Part shown: piece after piece, positions 27,052-35,783 of the stretch | How positions within the stretch are numbered: the first letter of the stretch is position 1 | Layout: the number at the start of each line of letters is the position of its first letter | Program-made: the position numbers and the translations under genes | Notes under the pieces: model-generated | The model's database searches: none | Told to the model about the DNA's origin: nothing | The model's input: only the letters and a program-made list of their open reading frames with translations | Assembly (NCBI GenBank): GCA_965246995.1 | Contig: OZ252008.1 | Span: forward strand, 2,232,001 to 2,296,000 | Length of the DNA: 64,000 nt | Direction: 5' to 3' | DNA from: VXRJ01 sp965246995 | GTDB lineage: Bacteria > Acidobacteriota > Vicinamibacteria > Vicinamibacterales > UBA8438

Positions 27052-28614
27052 TCAGGCGCGTTCCCGTTCGCGTTCCACCAGTTGTCTGCGGAGGATCTTT
27101 CCGGACGGGACCTTGGGAATCGCGTCGATGAACTCGACCCGGCGGACCTTCTTGTGCGGAGCGACGTGCTGGGCGACGTGGGCCATGATGTCGTCGGCGG
27201 TGGCCTGTGCGCCAGGACGGAGAACGACGAACGCCTTGGGGACCTCGCCCGCCTCCTCATCGGGGCTCGGGATGACCGCGGCGTCGGCGACGGCGGGATG
27301 GGATTGCACGGCTGCTTCGAGCTCGGCCGGAGCAATGGGAAAGCCCTTGTACTTGATCAGTTCCTTCAGGCGGTCGACGACATAGAGATAGTCGTCGGCG
27401 TCCGCCTTGCCGATGTCACCGGTGTGAAGCCAGCCGTCCGTGTCGATCATGTGACGGGTCGCCTCGGCGTTGTGGAGGTAGCCCTTCATCACTTGTGGGC
27501 CGCGGACCCAGACCTCGCCCAACTCTCCCTCGGCCGCGTCCTGACCCGATTCGATATCGACGATCCGCCACTCGGTATTCGGGAGCGAGGTGCCGACCGA
27601 CGTCATTCGCAGCTCGCGGCTCTTCGGGTTGGTGTGGGTCACCGGGCTCGATTCCGTCAGGCCGTAGCCCTGGCGGACCACCATGTTGTTCCGTGCCGCA
27701 GCGCCGCGTGCGACCGATTCCGGCAGCGGCGCTGCGCCCGACATCACGTTATTGAGCGACGAGATGTCGAACTGATCGACCACCGGATGTTTCGCGAGCG
27801 CGAGGACGATGGGCGGCACGAGATAGCCGGTCGTCACCTTGTACTGCTGGATGAGGCCCAGGAACTGTTCCAGGTCGAAACGAGGCATCGTGACGACGGT
27901 CGCGCCGGCGCGCAGCGCTGCGTTCATGATCACCGTCATGCCGTAGATGTGGTAGAAGGGCAGGATGCCGATCAGCACGGCCTCCGTGTCGATCCCCTCC
28001 ACCGCATCGATCTGCGACAGGTTCGCGACCATGTTGAAGTGCGTCAGCATGACCCCTTTCGGCATGCCGGTCGTGCCGCTCGAGTAGGGCAGCGCGACGA
28101 GGTCTTCCCGTGGGTCGATCTCGACCTCCGGCGGGTCGCTGCCGGCGAGCAGCGACGCGAACGGCGTCGCCCCTTCCGCTTCGCCGAAGACGAACAGCTC
28201 TTCGACGTTTGTCCCCTGGGCGCCTTCCCGCGCTGTCTCGAGGAACTGCGGAATCGTCAGCAGGAACTTTGCGCCGGAATCGGCCAGTTGCCGGTGGACC
28301 TCCTCGGCGGTGTAGAGCGGATTCATCGTCGTCACCGCACCACCCGCCATGGACACGCCGAAGAACGCGATGGCGTACTCCGGCAGGTTCGGGCTGAAGA
28401 TCGCGAAGATGTCGCCTTTCGCGAATCCGCGCGCGGCAAGGCCGGCCGACACGGCGCGGACCGCGCCGCGGAGTTGCACGTAGGTGAGCGTCCGCCCGGT
28501 CGGGCCGTCGATCAGCGCGGGCTTGTCGGGCCACTGATCGACTCGCTCCAGCAGTACGTCGTGGAGCGCTCGGATCGGAATATCGATGGTGGGGAAGGGG
28601 CTCCGGTAGGTCAT
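27052..28614 (-). CDS. acyl-CoA synthetase, 4-coumarate-CoA-ligase-like (AMP-binding)
   Basis: 520 residues of the ANL superfamily. The phosphate-binding loop is LPYSSGTTGMPKGVMLTH. The A5 motif region is VRQGYGLTESSP, the hinge is DGWLHTGDIGKADADDYLYVVDRLKELIKYKG, and the C-terminal catalytic lysine lies in PKVPSGKILRRQL. All core motifs are present and the length is normal. It should activate an aromatic or medium-chain acid to its CoA thioester. The ATG at 28614 is chosen because conserved sequence (FPTIDIPIRALHDVLLERV) begins there. It sits just after the SDR gene, 19 bases from its stop. Confidence 0.88.
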   Translation of the reverse strand: MTYRSPFPTIDIPIRALHDVLLERVDQWPDKPALIDGPTGRTLTYVQLRGAVRAVSAGLAARGFAKGDIFAIFSPNLPEYAIAFFGVSMAGGAVTTMNPLYTAEEVHRQLADSGAKFLLTIPQFLETAREGAQGTNVEELFVFGEAEGATPFASLLAGSDPPEVEIDPREDLVALPYSSGTTGMPKGVMLTHFNMVANLSQIDAVEGIDTEAVLIGILPFYHIYGMTVIMNAALRAGATVVTMPRFDLEQFLGLIQQYKVTTGYLVPPIVLALAKHPVVDQFDISSLNNVMSGAAPLPESVARGAAARNNMVVRQGYGLTESSPVTHTNPKSRELRMTSVGTSLPNTEWRIVDIESGQDAAEGELGEVWVRGPQVMKGYLHNAEATRHMIDTDGWLHTGDIGKADADDYLYVVDRLKELIKYKGFPIAPAELEAAVQSHPAVADAAVIPSPDEEAGEVPKAFVVLRPGAQATADDIMAHVAQHVAPHKKVRRVEFIDAIPKVPSGKILRRQLVERERERA

Positions 28615-28633
28615 GAGTCGACTCCCGCGCGGA

Positions 28634-29464
28634 TCAGTCGCCGACCGCTGCCGCGCGTTCGGGCGCGCCACGGCGCGTCAGATGGGTGCCGCCGTCGACC
28701 GGTATGACCGCGCCGTTCGTATAGGCGCCGGCGGCCGAGGCGAGGTAGATCACAATTCCCGCCATGTCCTCGAGCCGGCCGATGCGGCCGAGCGGACAGG
28801 CGTCGATGATGTTCTGGCCGTGGGTTTCCAGAATGCCTGCCGTCATCCTGCTCTCGAAGAAGCCCGGGGCGATCGCATTGACCGTGATCTGACGGGGACC
28901 CAGCTCGACGGCAAGCGTCTTGGTCAGGTGATGCACCGCCGCCTTGCTGGCGGAGTAGGCGAACGTCCCGGCCTCGAGCAGTTGCGGCACATGAATGCCG
29001 TCGATCGATCCGACGATGATGACCCGGGCCGGATCGTCGGACGTCGCTGCCCGTTCGAGGAGGGGCGTCAGGTCCCGCGTCAACAGGAACGGCGCCTTCA
29101 CGTTCAGATCCAGCAGCTTGTCGAATGCCGATTCGGGGTACTGCGCGTACGGCGCACCCCAGGCGGCGCCGGCGTTGTTGACGAGGATGTCCAGGCGATC
29201 CTCGCGCCCACCGATCGCGTCCAGCAACGCCGCGCGACCCTCGGCCGTCGTGACGTTGGCGGGCAAGGCGACGCACCGGCCGAGCGATGACAGCTTCTCC
29301 GCCGTCCGTTCGCACGCCCCCGACTTGCGCGCCGTAACGTAGACGGCAGCGCCGGCACGGAGCAGACCCTCCGCTATCATCCGGCCGATCCCGCGGGATC
29401 CGCCAGTCACGAGCGCTACCTTGCCGTCGAGCGAGAAGAGCGCGGTGAGGTCCGTCTGCGCCAT
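28634..29464 (-). CDS. SDR-family NAD(P)-dependent oxidoreductase
   Basis: 276 residues. The classical short-chain dehydrogenase motifs are all present: cofactor loop TGGSRGIG, NNAGAAWG, catalytic Ser in VGSIDG, catalytic Tyr-Lys in YSASKAA, and NAIAPGFFESRM. The pattern resembles 3-oxoacyl-ACP reductase/gluconate-5-dehydrogenase-like SDRs. ATG 29464 gives MAQTDLTALFSLDGKVALVTGG; the longer frame upstream is non-conserved. It probably works with the downstream acyl-CoA ligase and epoxide-hydrolase-like enzyme. Confidence 0.9.
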   Translation of the reverse strand: MAQTDLTALFSLDGKVALVTGGSRGIGRMIAEGLLRAGAAVYVTARKSGACERTAEKLSSLGRCVALPANVTTAEGRAALLDAIGGREDRLDILVNNAGAAWGAPYAQYPESAFDKLLDLNVKAPFLLTRDLTPLLERAATSDDPARVIIVGSIDGIHVPQLLEAGTFAYSASKAAVHHLTKTLAVELGPRQITVNAIAPGFFESRMTAGILETHGQNIIDACPLGRIGRLEDMAGIVIYLASAAGAYTNGAVIPVDGGTHLTRRGAPERAAAVGD

Positions 29465-29512
29465 GGGACGGCTGATTCTAGCAGTCGTGTTGCATATCAT
29501 GGTCGCGTGTTG

Positions 29513-30727
29513 ATGCGTGCTACGACGGTGATGGCGGTCCTGCTGGCGATCCTCGTTGCGGCGGACATCGCGGCAGGACAGAGCCGCGTTCCGCCCTTGG
29601 CGCCGGGCGACGCGGCATGGACGGATGACGTCCGGGCCGGGATCGAAGCGTGGGGTGTGGCTCCGGACGAAGCGACCACGTTGCTCCGGACGCTCGCGCG
29701 GCACCCGCCGGCGCTGCATGGCCTCGGGCCGCTCGCTCGTTACCTGCGGCAGCGCGCGACGGTGCCGGTCGTGGATGGACTACTCATCGGTTTGCGGGCG
29801 GCGTGGCTTTGCCGGTCGGAAGCGCTGTGGGCGGAACTGGCGACCGAGGCGCGCACGTTCGGCCTCGGGGATGCCGACCTGCGCCGCATCGCCGAAGGCG
29901 CGGATGCTGACTGGGGCTCCTGGGACGCCACGATGCTCCGCGTGGCCGATCAGGTGTACCGCGACGCGATGCTGCAGGACGATGCATGGACCGCGATGGC
30001 CGAGCGCTACAACGCCCAGCAGATGATGGATGCCATCTTCACGGGTGCGGAGTACATCCTCCTGTCGATGCTGGCCAACGGCCTGGGTGTGGAGCTGGAC
30101 CCGCGCTTCGGCGACCGGCTCCCGACCGACGTGCCGCGCACAATTGGGCCGGCCGGGCCGCCGCCGATGCCGCTTGCCGCAGCCCGGATCAATCCCATCC
30201 CGCGCGACGACTGGAGTGACGAGGTGCGCGGGTTGCTCGATCCGGATGGAGAGGGCGGTCCGGTGCTGAATCTGTACGCGACGCTGGCGCGCCACCCGGT
30301 CTTTTTCCGGCCGCGCGCCGCACAGTCGGCCTACATCCGCCTCGGTGCGACGTTGTCGGCGCGCGCACGGGAGATCCTGATTCTCCGGATCGGCTGGCTG
30401 TGCGGCTCGGAGTACGAGTGGTCGCAGCATGTCCGGGCGGCACGCCGTATCGGCATGAGCGACGACGAGATCCGTCGCATCGCGGAAGGGGCTGATGCTG
30501 GCTGGGATCCGTTCGAGGCCGCGCTGATCCGGGCGACCGACGATCTGCACCGCGATGACACGATCAGCGATGCAACCTGGCAGGCGCTATCGGAACGGTA
30601 CGGCACCCCGGAACTGATCGATGTCGTGATCACGGTGGCGGGCTATCGGATGGTGTCGATCGCACTCAACTCGATCGGCACGCAGCTCGAACCGGACCGC
30701 CCGCGCTTTCCGGACGTGTCCCGCTGA
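29513..30727 (+). CDS. tandem carboxymuconolactone-decarboxylase (CMD) domain protein, exported
   Basis: 404 residues with an N-terminal signal (TVMAVLLAILVAADIAAGQS). Two CMD/AhpD-like domains are visible, each with the helix WLCxSE (GLRAAWLCRSEALWAELATEA and RIGWLCGSEYEWSQHVRAAR) followed by a DDEIRRIAEGADAxW helix. The single Cys per repeat (no CxxC) is like CMD decarboxylases and unlike peroxidase partners. Export of a CMD protein is unusual. It is divergent from the SDR gene with ~50 bases between starts. GTG at 29507 is an alternative start. Confidence 0.83.
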   Translation: MRATTVMAVLLAILVAADIAAGQSRVPPLAPGDAAWTDDVRAGIEAWGVAPDEATTLLRTLARHPPALHGLGPLARYLRQRATVPVVDGLLIGLRAAWLCRSEALWAELATEARTFGLGDADLRRIAEGADADWGSWDATMLRVADQVYRDAMLQDDAWTAMAERYNAQQMMDAIFTGAEYILLSMLANGLGVELDPRFGDRLPTDVPRTIGPAGPPPMPLAAARINPIPRDDWSDEVRGLLDPDGEGGPVLNLYATLARHPVFFRPRAAQSAYIRLGATLSARAREILILRIGWLCGSEYEWSQHVRAARRIGMSDDEIRRIAEGADAGWDPFEAALIRATDDLHRDDTISDATWQALSERYGTPELIDVVITVAGYRMVSIALNSIGTQLEPDRPRFPDVSR

Positions 30728-30802
30728 CGGGATCGGGTCCACAGTGTTCGTCGCCACCGGGTCCGGCGCGACGCGGGGTCTCACCACGGACTGCCAGGCT
30801 CG

Positions 30803-31090
30803 TCAGGCCTTCGGATAGGTCTGCAGCGTTTCGACCACCTCGTAGTAATCGAAGACCTTCTGCTGCGCGTACGGGTCGCGCGCGTAGGTCGCTTTCGCAT
30901 CCTCGAGGGTTTCCGCCTGCAGAACAACCAGGCTGCCCACCACGTCCTGGTTCTCGTTCAGGAGCGGCCCCCCAAAGCGCAGGCGGCCCGCCGCTTCCAG
31001 TTCGTCCATATGTTGAAGATGCGCGGGGCGGACCTGCCGGCGGCGTTCGAGATCGGGGTGGTCGCGGGCTATCAGGGCGTAGAGCGGCAT
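30803..31090 (-). CDS. YciI family protein
   Basis: 95 residues, a single ferredoxin-like alpha+beta domain. The N-terminus MPLYALIARDHPDLERRRQVRPAHLQHMDELEAAGRLRFGGPL carries the conserved His-Asp pair of YciI proteins. The C-terminus AKATYARDPYAQQKVFDYYEVVETL is typical of the family. YciI proteins are small putative enzymes with a His/Asp active site; the physiological reaction is unknown. It stops ~75 bases from the convergent CMD gene and diverges from the MFS gene. Confidence 0.87.
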   Translation of the reverse strand: MPLYALIARDHPDLERRRQVRPAHLQHMDELEAAGRLRFGGPLLNENQDVVGSLVVLQAETLEDAKATYARDPYAQQKVFDYYEVVETLQTYPKA

Positions 31091-31126
31091 GGTCGATTCC
31101 TCCAGTTGGCCTAATCTTATTGAAAC

Positions 31127-32455
31127 GTGATCGACCCGACACTGGTACCGTCGCCGCCGGATCCGCCGCCGAGCGTGCCGTCCCCGGCCGGATTGGCTGG
31201 CAGCCGCGTTGCGCTGTGGTCCTGGTGCTTCTACGACTGGGCCAATTCCGCGTTCACGACGCTGGTAGTCACTTTCATCTATTCCGCCTACTTTACCGCC
31301 ACGTTCGCCGATGATCCGGGGCGGGGGACGGCGCTCTGGTCGCGCGCGATCATGGTGAGCGCCGTCGCCATCGCCGCGCTGGCGCCGGTTGCCGGCGCGC
31401 TCGCTGACCGCGGCGACCGGCGGAAGTACCTGATCCTGTGCTCCCTCGTCTGCGTCGTGACGACTGCCGCGCTCACGTTCGTGACGCCAGGCATGCCGAA
31501 CAGCGTCCTGGTCGCGCTCGGCATCTTCGTTGTCGCGAACGTCGCGTTCGAACTGGGTCTGGTCTTCTACAACGCCTTCCTTCCTTCGATCGCGCCCGCC
31601 GATCGGATTGGGAGGATCTCCGGCTACGGGTGGGGTCTCGGCTACGCCGGTGGCCTGATGGCGCTGGTGGCGGCGCTCTTCGTCTTCGTACCGGAAACGC
31701 CGCGGTTCGGCATCCCGACGGATGACGGCTTCAACTTGCGCGCCACGAACCTGTTGGTCGCCGGCTGGTTCCTGCTGTTCAGTGTGCCGGCGTTCCTCTT
31801 CCTCAAGGACGACTGGGTCCCGGGCGGGGTGAGTATCGGCCGCGCCTTCAGCGACCTGGCCGCGACCACGCGCCACCTCCGCCGCTACCGGCAAGTGCTG
31901 TTGTTCCTGCTGGCCCGTCTTTTTTACAACGACGGGCTGGTGACGATCTTCGCCTTCGGCGGGATCTACGCGGTCGGAACGTTCGGCTTTAGCTTCACAG
32001 AGTTGGTGACGTTCGGCATCGTGATCAATGTCGGCGCCGGTCTGGGTGCGCTCGCGTTCGGATTTCTCGACGACCTGATCGGCGGCCGCGCGACGATCGC
32101 GTTCAGCGTGGTGGCGCTCGCCCTGGCGACGATCCTCGCGGCACTTGCCCCGAACCAGACCTGGTTCTGGGTAGCGGCGGTGCTGGTAGGTGTCTTCGCC
32201 GGCCCGAACCAGTCGGCCAGTCGATCCCTCATGGCGCGTTTTGTTCCGCCGAAGCACGAGTCGGAGTTCTTCGGTTTCTTTGCGTTCTCCGGGAAGGTGA
32301 CGTCGTTCCTCGGGCCGGCTTTGCTCGGCGTCCTGAGTGATCTCTACAGTCAGCGGGTCGGCGTCGGCAGCCTCCTCGTCTTCTTTGTGGTGGGCGGCCT
32401 GCTGCTCTGGCGCGTCGACGAGCAGCAGGCGATAGCAGACGCGCGAGCGGCGTAG
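31127..32455 (+). CDS. MFS transporter, UMF1/Atg22-like family
   Basis: 442 residues with about 12 transmembrane segments. The signature WSWCFYDWANSAFTTLVVTFIYSAYF is the hallmark of the UMF1 (Atg22-like, vacuole-effluxer) branch. GALADRGDRRKYLI is the loop 2-3 MFS motif, and ARFVPPKHESEFFGFFAFSGKVTSFLGP the later family-specific segment. The role is presumed amino-acid or metabolite efflux; substrate unknown. Start is GTG at 31127; the N-terminal ~25 residues are proline-rich and cytosolic. Confidence 0.88.
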   Translation: MIDPTLVPSPPDPPPSVPSPAGLAGSRVALWSWCFYDWANSAFTTLVVTFIYSAYFTATFADDPGRGTALWSRAIMVSAVAIAALAPVAGALADRGDRRKYLILCSLVCVVTTAALTFVTPGMPNSVLVALGIFVVANVAFELGLVFYNAFLPSIAPADRIGRISGYGWGLGYAGGLMALVAALFVFVPETPRFGIPTDDGFNLRATNLLVAGWFLLFSVPAFLFLKDDWVPGGVSIGRAFSDLAATTRHLRRYRQVLLFLLARLFYNDGLVTIFAFGGIYAVGTFGFSFTELVTFGIVINVGAGLGALAFGFLDDLIGGRATIAFSVVALALATILAALAPNQTWFWVAAVLVGVFAGPNQSASRSLMARFVPPKHESEFFGFFAFSGKVTSFLGPALLGVLSDLYSQRVGVGSLLVFFVVGGLLLWRVDEQQAIADARAA

Positions 32456-32559
32456 CTGTTGCTTCGCCGGCATCGTCTGCAGCGCACTCCGGTCCGACCG
32501 ATAGTGGTGGTAGAGTAGGTTCAAGAACCCATTCGGGCAGGAGCGCGGGGGAGGTTGCA

Positions 32560-33351
32560 ATGAGAAGGCAGAGAACTCGGAAGATCGTTGTTGCCGGCCT
32601 TGCGATGGCCGCGGCTGCTTTGCTCTTGGCGGGTATCCCGACCGGTGCGCGCGCACAGGATTCCGCCGACGGAACCTGGATGCGTGTCGATATCGTGCAG
32701 ATCCTTCCGCGCGAGTTGGACGAGTACATCGAGATACAGCTTGAAGACGTAAACCCGGCCCTTCGCCGCGCGGGCGTGCCATGGCGGTCGGCCTGGAGCA
32801 CGGCTGAATTCGGTAACACGTACGAGCGCCAGTTCGTCACGCCCATCTCGAGCATGGGTGACTTCGACGCCGGGGGGCCGCTCGCGCGGGCACTGGAACC
32901 GGACCGTCTGGCGCGGATACGTGACCGCGTCCGGCAGACGCTCTCCAGTCGGCAGAGCTTCGCCATCCGGTACCACCCCGAGTTGAGCGTCGAGTCGGAC
33001 GACGTGAGCGGGCTGTCGCTGGCGCGTGTCACTACCGTGCAGGTGGCGCCCGGCCGCATCGCCGACTGGCAGGAATTCCTGCGGGACAACCTGCCGCTGT
33101 TCGAGGGTGCGAATATCGTCTTCGGGGTCTATGAGCGCTTCTTCGGTCCCGGCCCGTCTACCTGGCAGCTCGTCGAGAACCATGCCAGCTTCGCCGAGTT
33201 GGACGAGCCGGGCATCCTGGCTCGCACTTTCGGAGAGGGGGCGGATGAAGTAGCGTCGCGGCTGTCGGGCGTGCTGCTGACAGTCGAGCGGAGCGTCCTG
33301 CGGTACGATCCGGAACTGAGCTTCTCCGCCGCCACGGGCAGTTCGCAGTAG
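32560..33351 (+). CDS. exported protein of unknown function
   Basis: 263 residues with a signal peptide (KIVVAGLAMAAAALLLAGIPTGARAQ). The mature part contains two related segments (WMRVDIVQILPRELDEYIEIQLEDVNPALRRAGVPW and LSLARVTTVQVAPGRIADWQEFLRDNLPLFEGAN). Each pairs a beta strand with an amphipathic helix, reminiscent of dimeric alpha+beta-barrel (NIPSNAP/EthD-like) folds. No catalytic signature is evident. The next gene follows after 19 bases and may be co-transcribed. Confidence 0.7.
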   Translation: MRRQRTRKIVVAGLAMAAAALLLAGIPTGARAQDSADGTWMRVDIVQILPRELDEYIEIQLEDVNPALRRAGVPWRSAWSTAEFGNTYERQFVTPISSMGDFDAGGPLARALEPDRLARIRDRVRQTLSSRQSFAIRYHPELSVESDDVSGLSLARVTTVQVAPGRIADWQEFLRDNLPLFEGANIVFGVYERFFGPGPSTWQLVENHASFAELDEPGILARTFGEGADEVASRLSGVLLTVERSVLRYDPELSFSAATGSSQ

Positions 33352-33370
33352 AAGGGAGTCGCCCTCCGGT

Positions 33371-33709
33371 ATGTATAGCTGGTTCGTCGTCGTTCACGTT
33401 GCCGCGGCGATGCTGCTTGTCGGTGTGTCGTATGCGGCGCTTGCCGCACCGCTGCCGGAACACCGGCGCCCGCTCCTGATGCGTTCCGGCATCATGGCGC
33501 TGCTCCTGTTCGTGACCGGGTTCGGCATCCATGGCATGCAGCAGATGCCCTGGGAAGGGTGGGTGATCGTGAAGATCGCCTGCTGGCTCGTGCTCGCGAT
33601 GATCGTTCCGCTGGCGTTCCGTCAGCCAGGAAAAGCGGCGACGCTCCGCTGGGTTACGGCCGCCACGGTCGTCCTCGCCGTCATCATGGCGATCATCCGG
33701 CCGTTCTGA
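33371..33709 (+). CDS. small integral membrane protein
   Basis: 112 residues with four hydrophobic helices: about 3-25 (WFVVVHVAAAMLLVGVSYAAL), 38-53, 62-79 and 90-108. A conserved-looking His in helix 1 (VVHVAA) and GFGIHGM after helix 2 resemble small heme-binding or SirB/CopD-type membrane proteins, but two-His ligation is only a guess. Function unknown. Immediately downstream of an exported protein of unknown function. Confidence 0.65.
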   Translation: MYSWFVVVHVAAAMLLVGVSYAALAAPLPEHRRPLLMRSGIMALLLFVTGFGIHGMQQMPWEGWVIVKIACWLVLAMIVPLAFRQPGKAATLRWVTAATVVLAVIMAIIRPF

Positions 33710-33742
33710 CGGCCGGACATGGCGCGGGGCTGGCAGCTGTGG

Positions 33743-35011
33743 TCAGCCGGCCAGGTACGGGATAGTCTGCGGTCCTTCCGGAAGCACGCACAGCCGCCCG
33801 TCCGGTCCGGCGCGATCGAGTTGCTCGCGCGCCGTCTCCTCCACGTTGTCGATCGGCGTGAGATGGGCTGCGCGCACATCATCGGGCGATAGCCCGTCGG
33901 ACTTCAGAAAGACCTGGGCGCGCTGCTGAATCTGCGCCTGGACCTGTACTTCCCATTGATCATGGCGGTTGTGTCCCGGCGCGCAGATCATCTCGAGCAG
34001 CGCCTCGGGGGAGTTGCGGGCCTCGAGGATTGCCTTGTAATCCCCGTGCGAAGGCAGCCCGTCGGCACACTCGGCGGCGCAGACGATGGCGCCGCCCCGT
34101 TTCACCACCTGGGCGGCGGCCGACATCCCCTTTACGCTCTGATAGAGGTTCTGATCGAGCGGGTAGCCGCTGTTAGTGGTGACAACGACGTCGAACGGGG
34201 AGTCGAACGCCTGCATCGCGCTCTGCTGCACATGGGTCGCCATCGCCTTGTGGACGGCAAAGATCTCGCCTGCGGCGACGCTCGTGATCCGGCGGTCGCG
34301 GTTGATGGCGACATCGACGCTGAAGTGGACCCCGACCTTGGCCGCAATCCGACGGATCGCGTCGTGAATCGGATTCCCTTCGGTGATTCCCCACCGTGCG
34401 TTCGGACTGCCGATCATCTCGGCGTCGTGCAGCCGCATCGTCGTTCTGAAACCGGCCAATCCCGGCGCGACCAGCTTGGGCCCGCCGCTGAAGCCAGCGA
34501 AGAAGTGGGGCTCGACGAAGCCGGTCGTGATCCGGATGTCGGCGTCGACCCAGTGCCGGTTCAGCCAGACCGGGACATGCGGTTCGACCTCGCCCAGATG
34601 GACCAGCATGTCCTCGTCGAACGCGCTGTGGTTGATGATGGGATAGCGGTCGACGATCGGTTCGCCCAGCATCTCGATCAACTCGTCGCGCGTGTTCGCG
34701 CGGTGCGTGCCGGCGGCAATCAGGATGACGATCCGATCGTCCGGGACATGCTGGAGTTCGTCCAGCAGCACCGGCAACAGCCGCTCGCTCGGCATCGGGC
34801 GCGTGATGTCGCAGACCGAGATCGCGACCGACTGCTCCGCCTTGACTAGCGAGGCGAGCGGCGGAGCGCCGGTCGGCATCCGGAGGGCATGGCGGATGGC
34901 CCCCGCCTCGTCCGGCAAGCCCTCGATATAGGACGGTTCGATGACCGTCGTCCGGTCTTCAGGGAAGTCGACCGGCATCCGCCCACGGCCGTAGGCCAGT
35001 TCTACTTTCAC
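33743..35011 (-). CDS. LarA-family (nickel-dependent) racemase-like protein
   Basis: 422 residues from GTG 35011. The N-terminal domain holds SVCDITRPMPSERLLPVLLDEL and ILIAAGTHRANTRDEL. The HFFAGFSGGPKLVAPGLAG element contains the lysine that carries the nickel-pincer nucleotide in lactate racemase. TTNSGYPLDQNLYQSVKGM belongs to the C-terminal domain. LarA homologues racemise or epimerise 2-hydroxyacids. Activity needs LarB/C/E, none of which is in this window. Substrate cannot be assigned as lactate. Divergent from the antitoxin gene. Confidence 0.87.
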   Translation of the reverse strand: MKVELAYGRGRMPVDFPEDRTTVIEPSYIEGLPDEAGAIRHALRMPTGAPPLASLVKAEQSVAISVCDITRPMPSERLLPVLLDELQHVPDDRIVILIAAGTHRANTRDELIEMLGEPIVDRYPIINHSAFDEDMLVHLGEVEPHVPVWLNRHWVDADIRITTGFVEPHFFAGFSGGPKLVAPGLAGFRTTMRLHDAEMIGSPNARWGITEGNPIHDAIRRIAAKVGVHFSVDVAINRDRRITSVAAGEIFAVHKAMATHVQQSAMQAFDSPFDVVVTTNSGYPLDQNLYQSVKGMSAAAQVVKRGGAIVCAAECADGLPSHGDYKAILEARNSPEALLEMICAPGHNRHDQWEVQVQAQIQQRAQVFLKSDGLSPDDVRAAHLTPIDNVEETAREQLDRAGPDGRLCVLPEGPQTIPYLAG

Positions 35012-35098
35012 GGCCGCATCATACCGTGCCGCCGGCTCGGCGGGCGCCGTCCTCGATAGGCGGCACTTTCGGTAGGTTACACATGTGCAAGGAGAACG

Positions 35099-35326
35099 AT
35101 GTATCATTCACATATGAGGCGACTGCAGATCATGATCGACGAGGAACTGGACGAAGCGTTGGAGCGTCAGGCGCGGGCGGAGAGTTCATCCAAGGCCGCG
35201 CTCATTCGTCGATTTGTGCGGAGCAACGTCAGGTCGCTGCCAGCGTTGCAAGACGATCCTCTTGGCCGCTGGATCGGCGGGGATGCTTTCGATCCCGAGC
35301 CGGTGGACGACGTCGTCTATCGATGA
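35099..35326 (+). CDS. ribbon-helix-helix antitoxin (VapB-like)
   Basis: 75 residues, MYHSHMRRLQIMIDEELDEALERQARAESSSKAALIRRFVRSN. The strand RRLQIMID and two helices form an RHH DNA-binding domain. The C-terminal DPLGRWIGGDAFDPEPVDDVVYR is the acidic toxin-neutralising tail. An AAGGAG site precedes the ATG at 35099; a second ATG at 35114 is possible. The TGA overlaps the ATG of the PIN toxin (ATGA), the standard antitoxin-first order. Confidence 0.85.
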   Translation: MYHSHMRRLQIMIDEELDEALERQARAESSSKAALIRRFVRSNVRSLPALQDDPLGRWIGGDAFDPEPVDDVVYR

Positions 35327-35721
35327 TCTTCGTAGATACGTCGTTCTGGGTGGCCCTGCGCAACAGCCGTGATAGTCGTCACGACACGGCCAGGCAACTC
35401 ACTAGCCTCTACGCTGACGGGAGCCTCGTGACCTCAAGTCAGGTTCGTGGCGAGACCTGGACCTATCTACGCCGAAAGACGGGGCATCGTTCTGCCGTAG
35501 CGTTCTTGGACATGCTCGATGCCAGCCCCAGGCTGCAGGTCGAATGGATCGACCAGGACACCGAGCGGGCTGCCATCCGATGGCTCCGCCGTCACTCCGA
35601 ACGGGAGTTCTCGTTCGTGGATGCGACTAGCTTCGCGTTCATGCGGTCCAAGCGCATTCGCAGCGCGCTCGCTTTCGACGGGGACTTCCAGGCCGCAGGC
35701 TTCGTCGAGCTTCGACCTTAG
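35323..35721 (+). CDS. PIN-domain toxin (VapC-like ribonuclease)
   Basis: 132 residues. The acidic active-site positions of a PIN ribonuclease are visible: FVDTSFWVAL (first Asp), GETWTYLRR (Glu), FSFVDATSFAFM (Asp) and ALAFDGDFQAAGF (fourth acidic cluster). It should cleave RNA when released from its antitoxin, whose stop codon it overlaps by 4 bases. This module is complete, unlike the decayed one at 9.1-9.4 kb. Confidence 0.88.
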   Translation: MIFVDTSFWVALRNSRDSRHDTARQLTSLYADGSLVTSSQVRGETWTYLRRKTGHRSAVAFLDMLDASPRLQVEWIDQDTERAAIRWLRRHSEREFSFVDATSFAFMRSKRIRSALAFDGDFQAAGFVELRP

Positions 35722-35783
35722 CTCCCGGGTGGAATCACCTTTCGGTCGGGTGCGCAGGCCGAGCAGAAAGGTCGCGCGACGAC

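Noticed and set aside
30803..32782. A long minus-strand frame across the UMF1 transporter and exported protein
   Set aside because: Its sequence is a low-complexity shadow of the + strand genes; only the final 95 residues (YciI) are a real protein.
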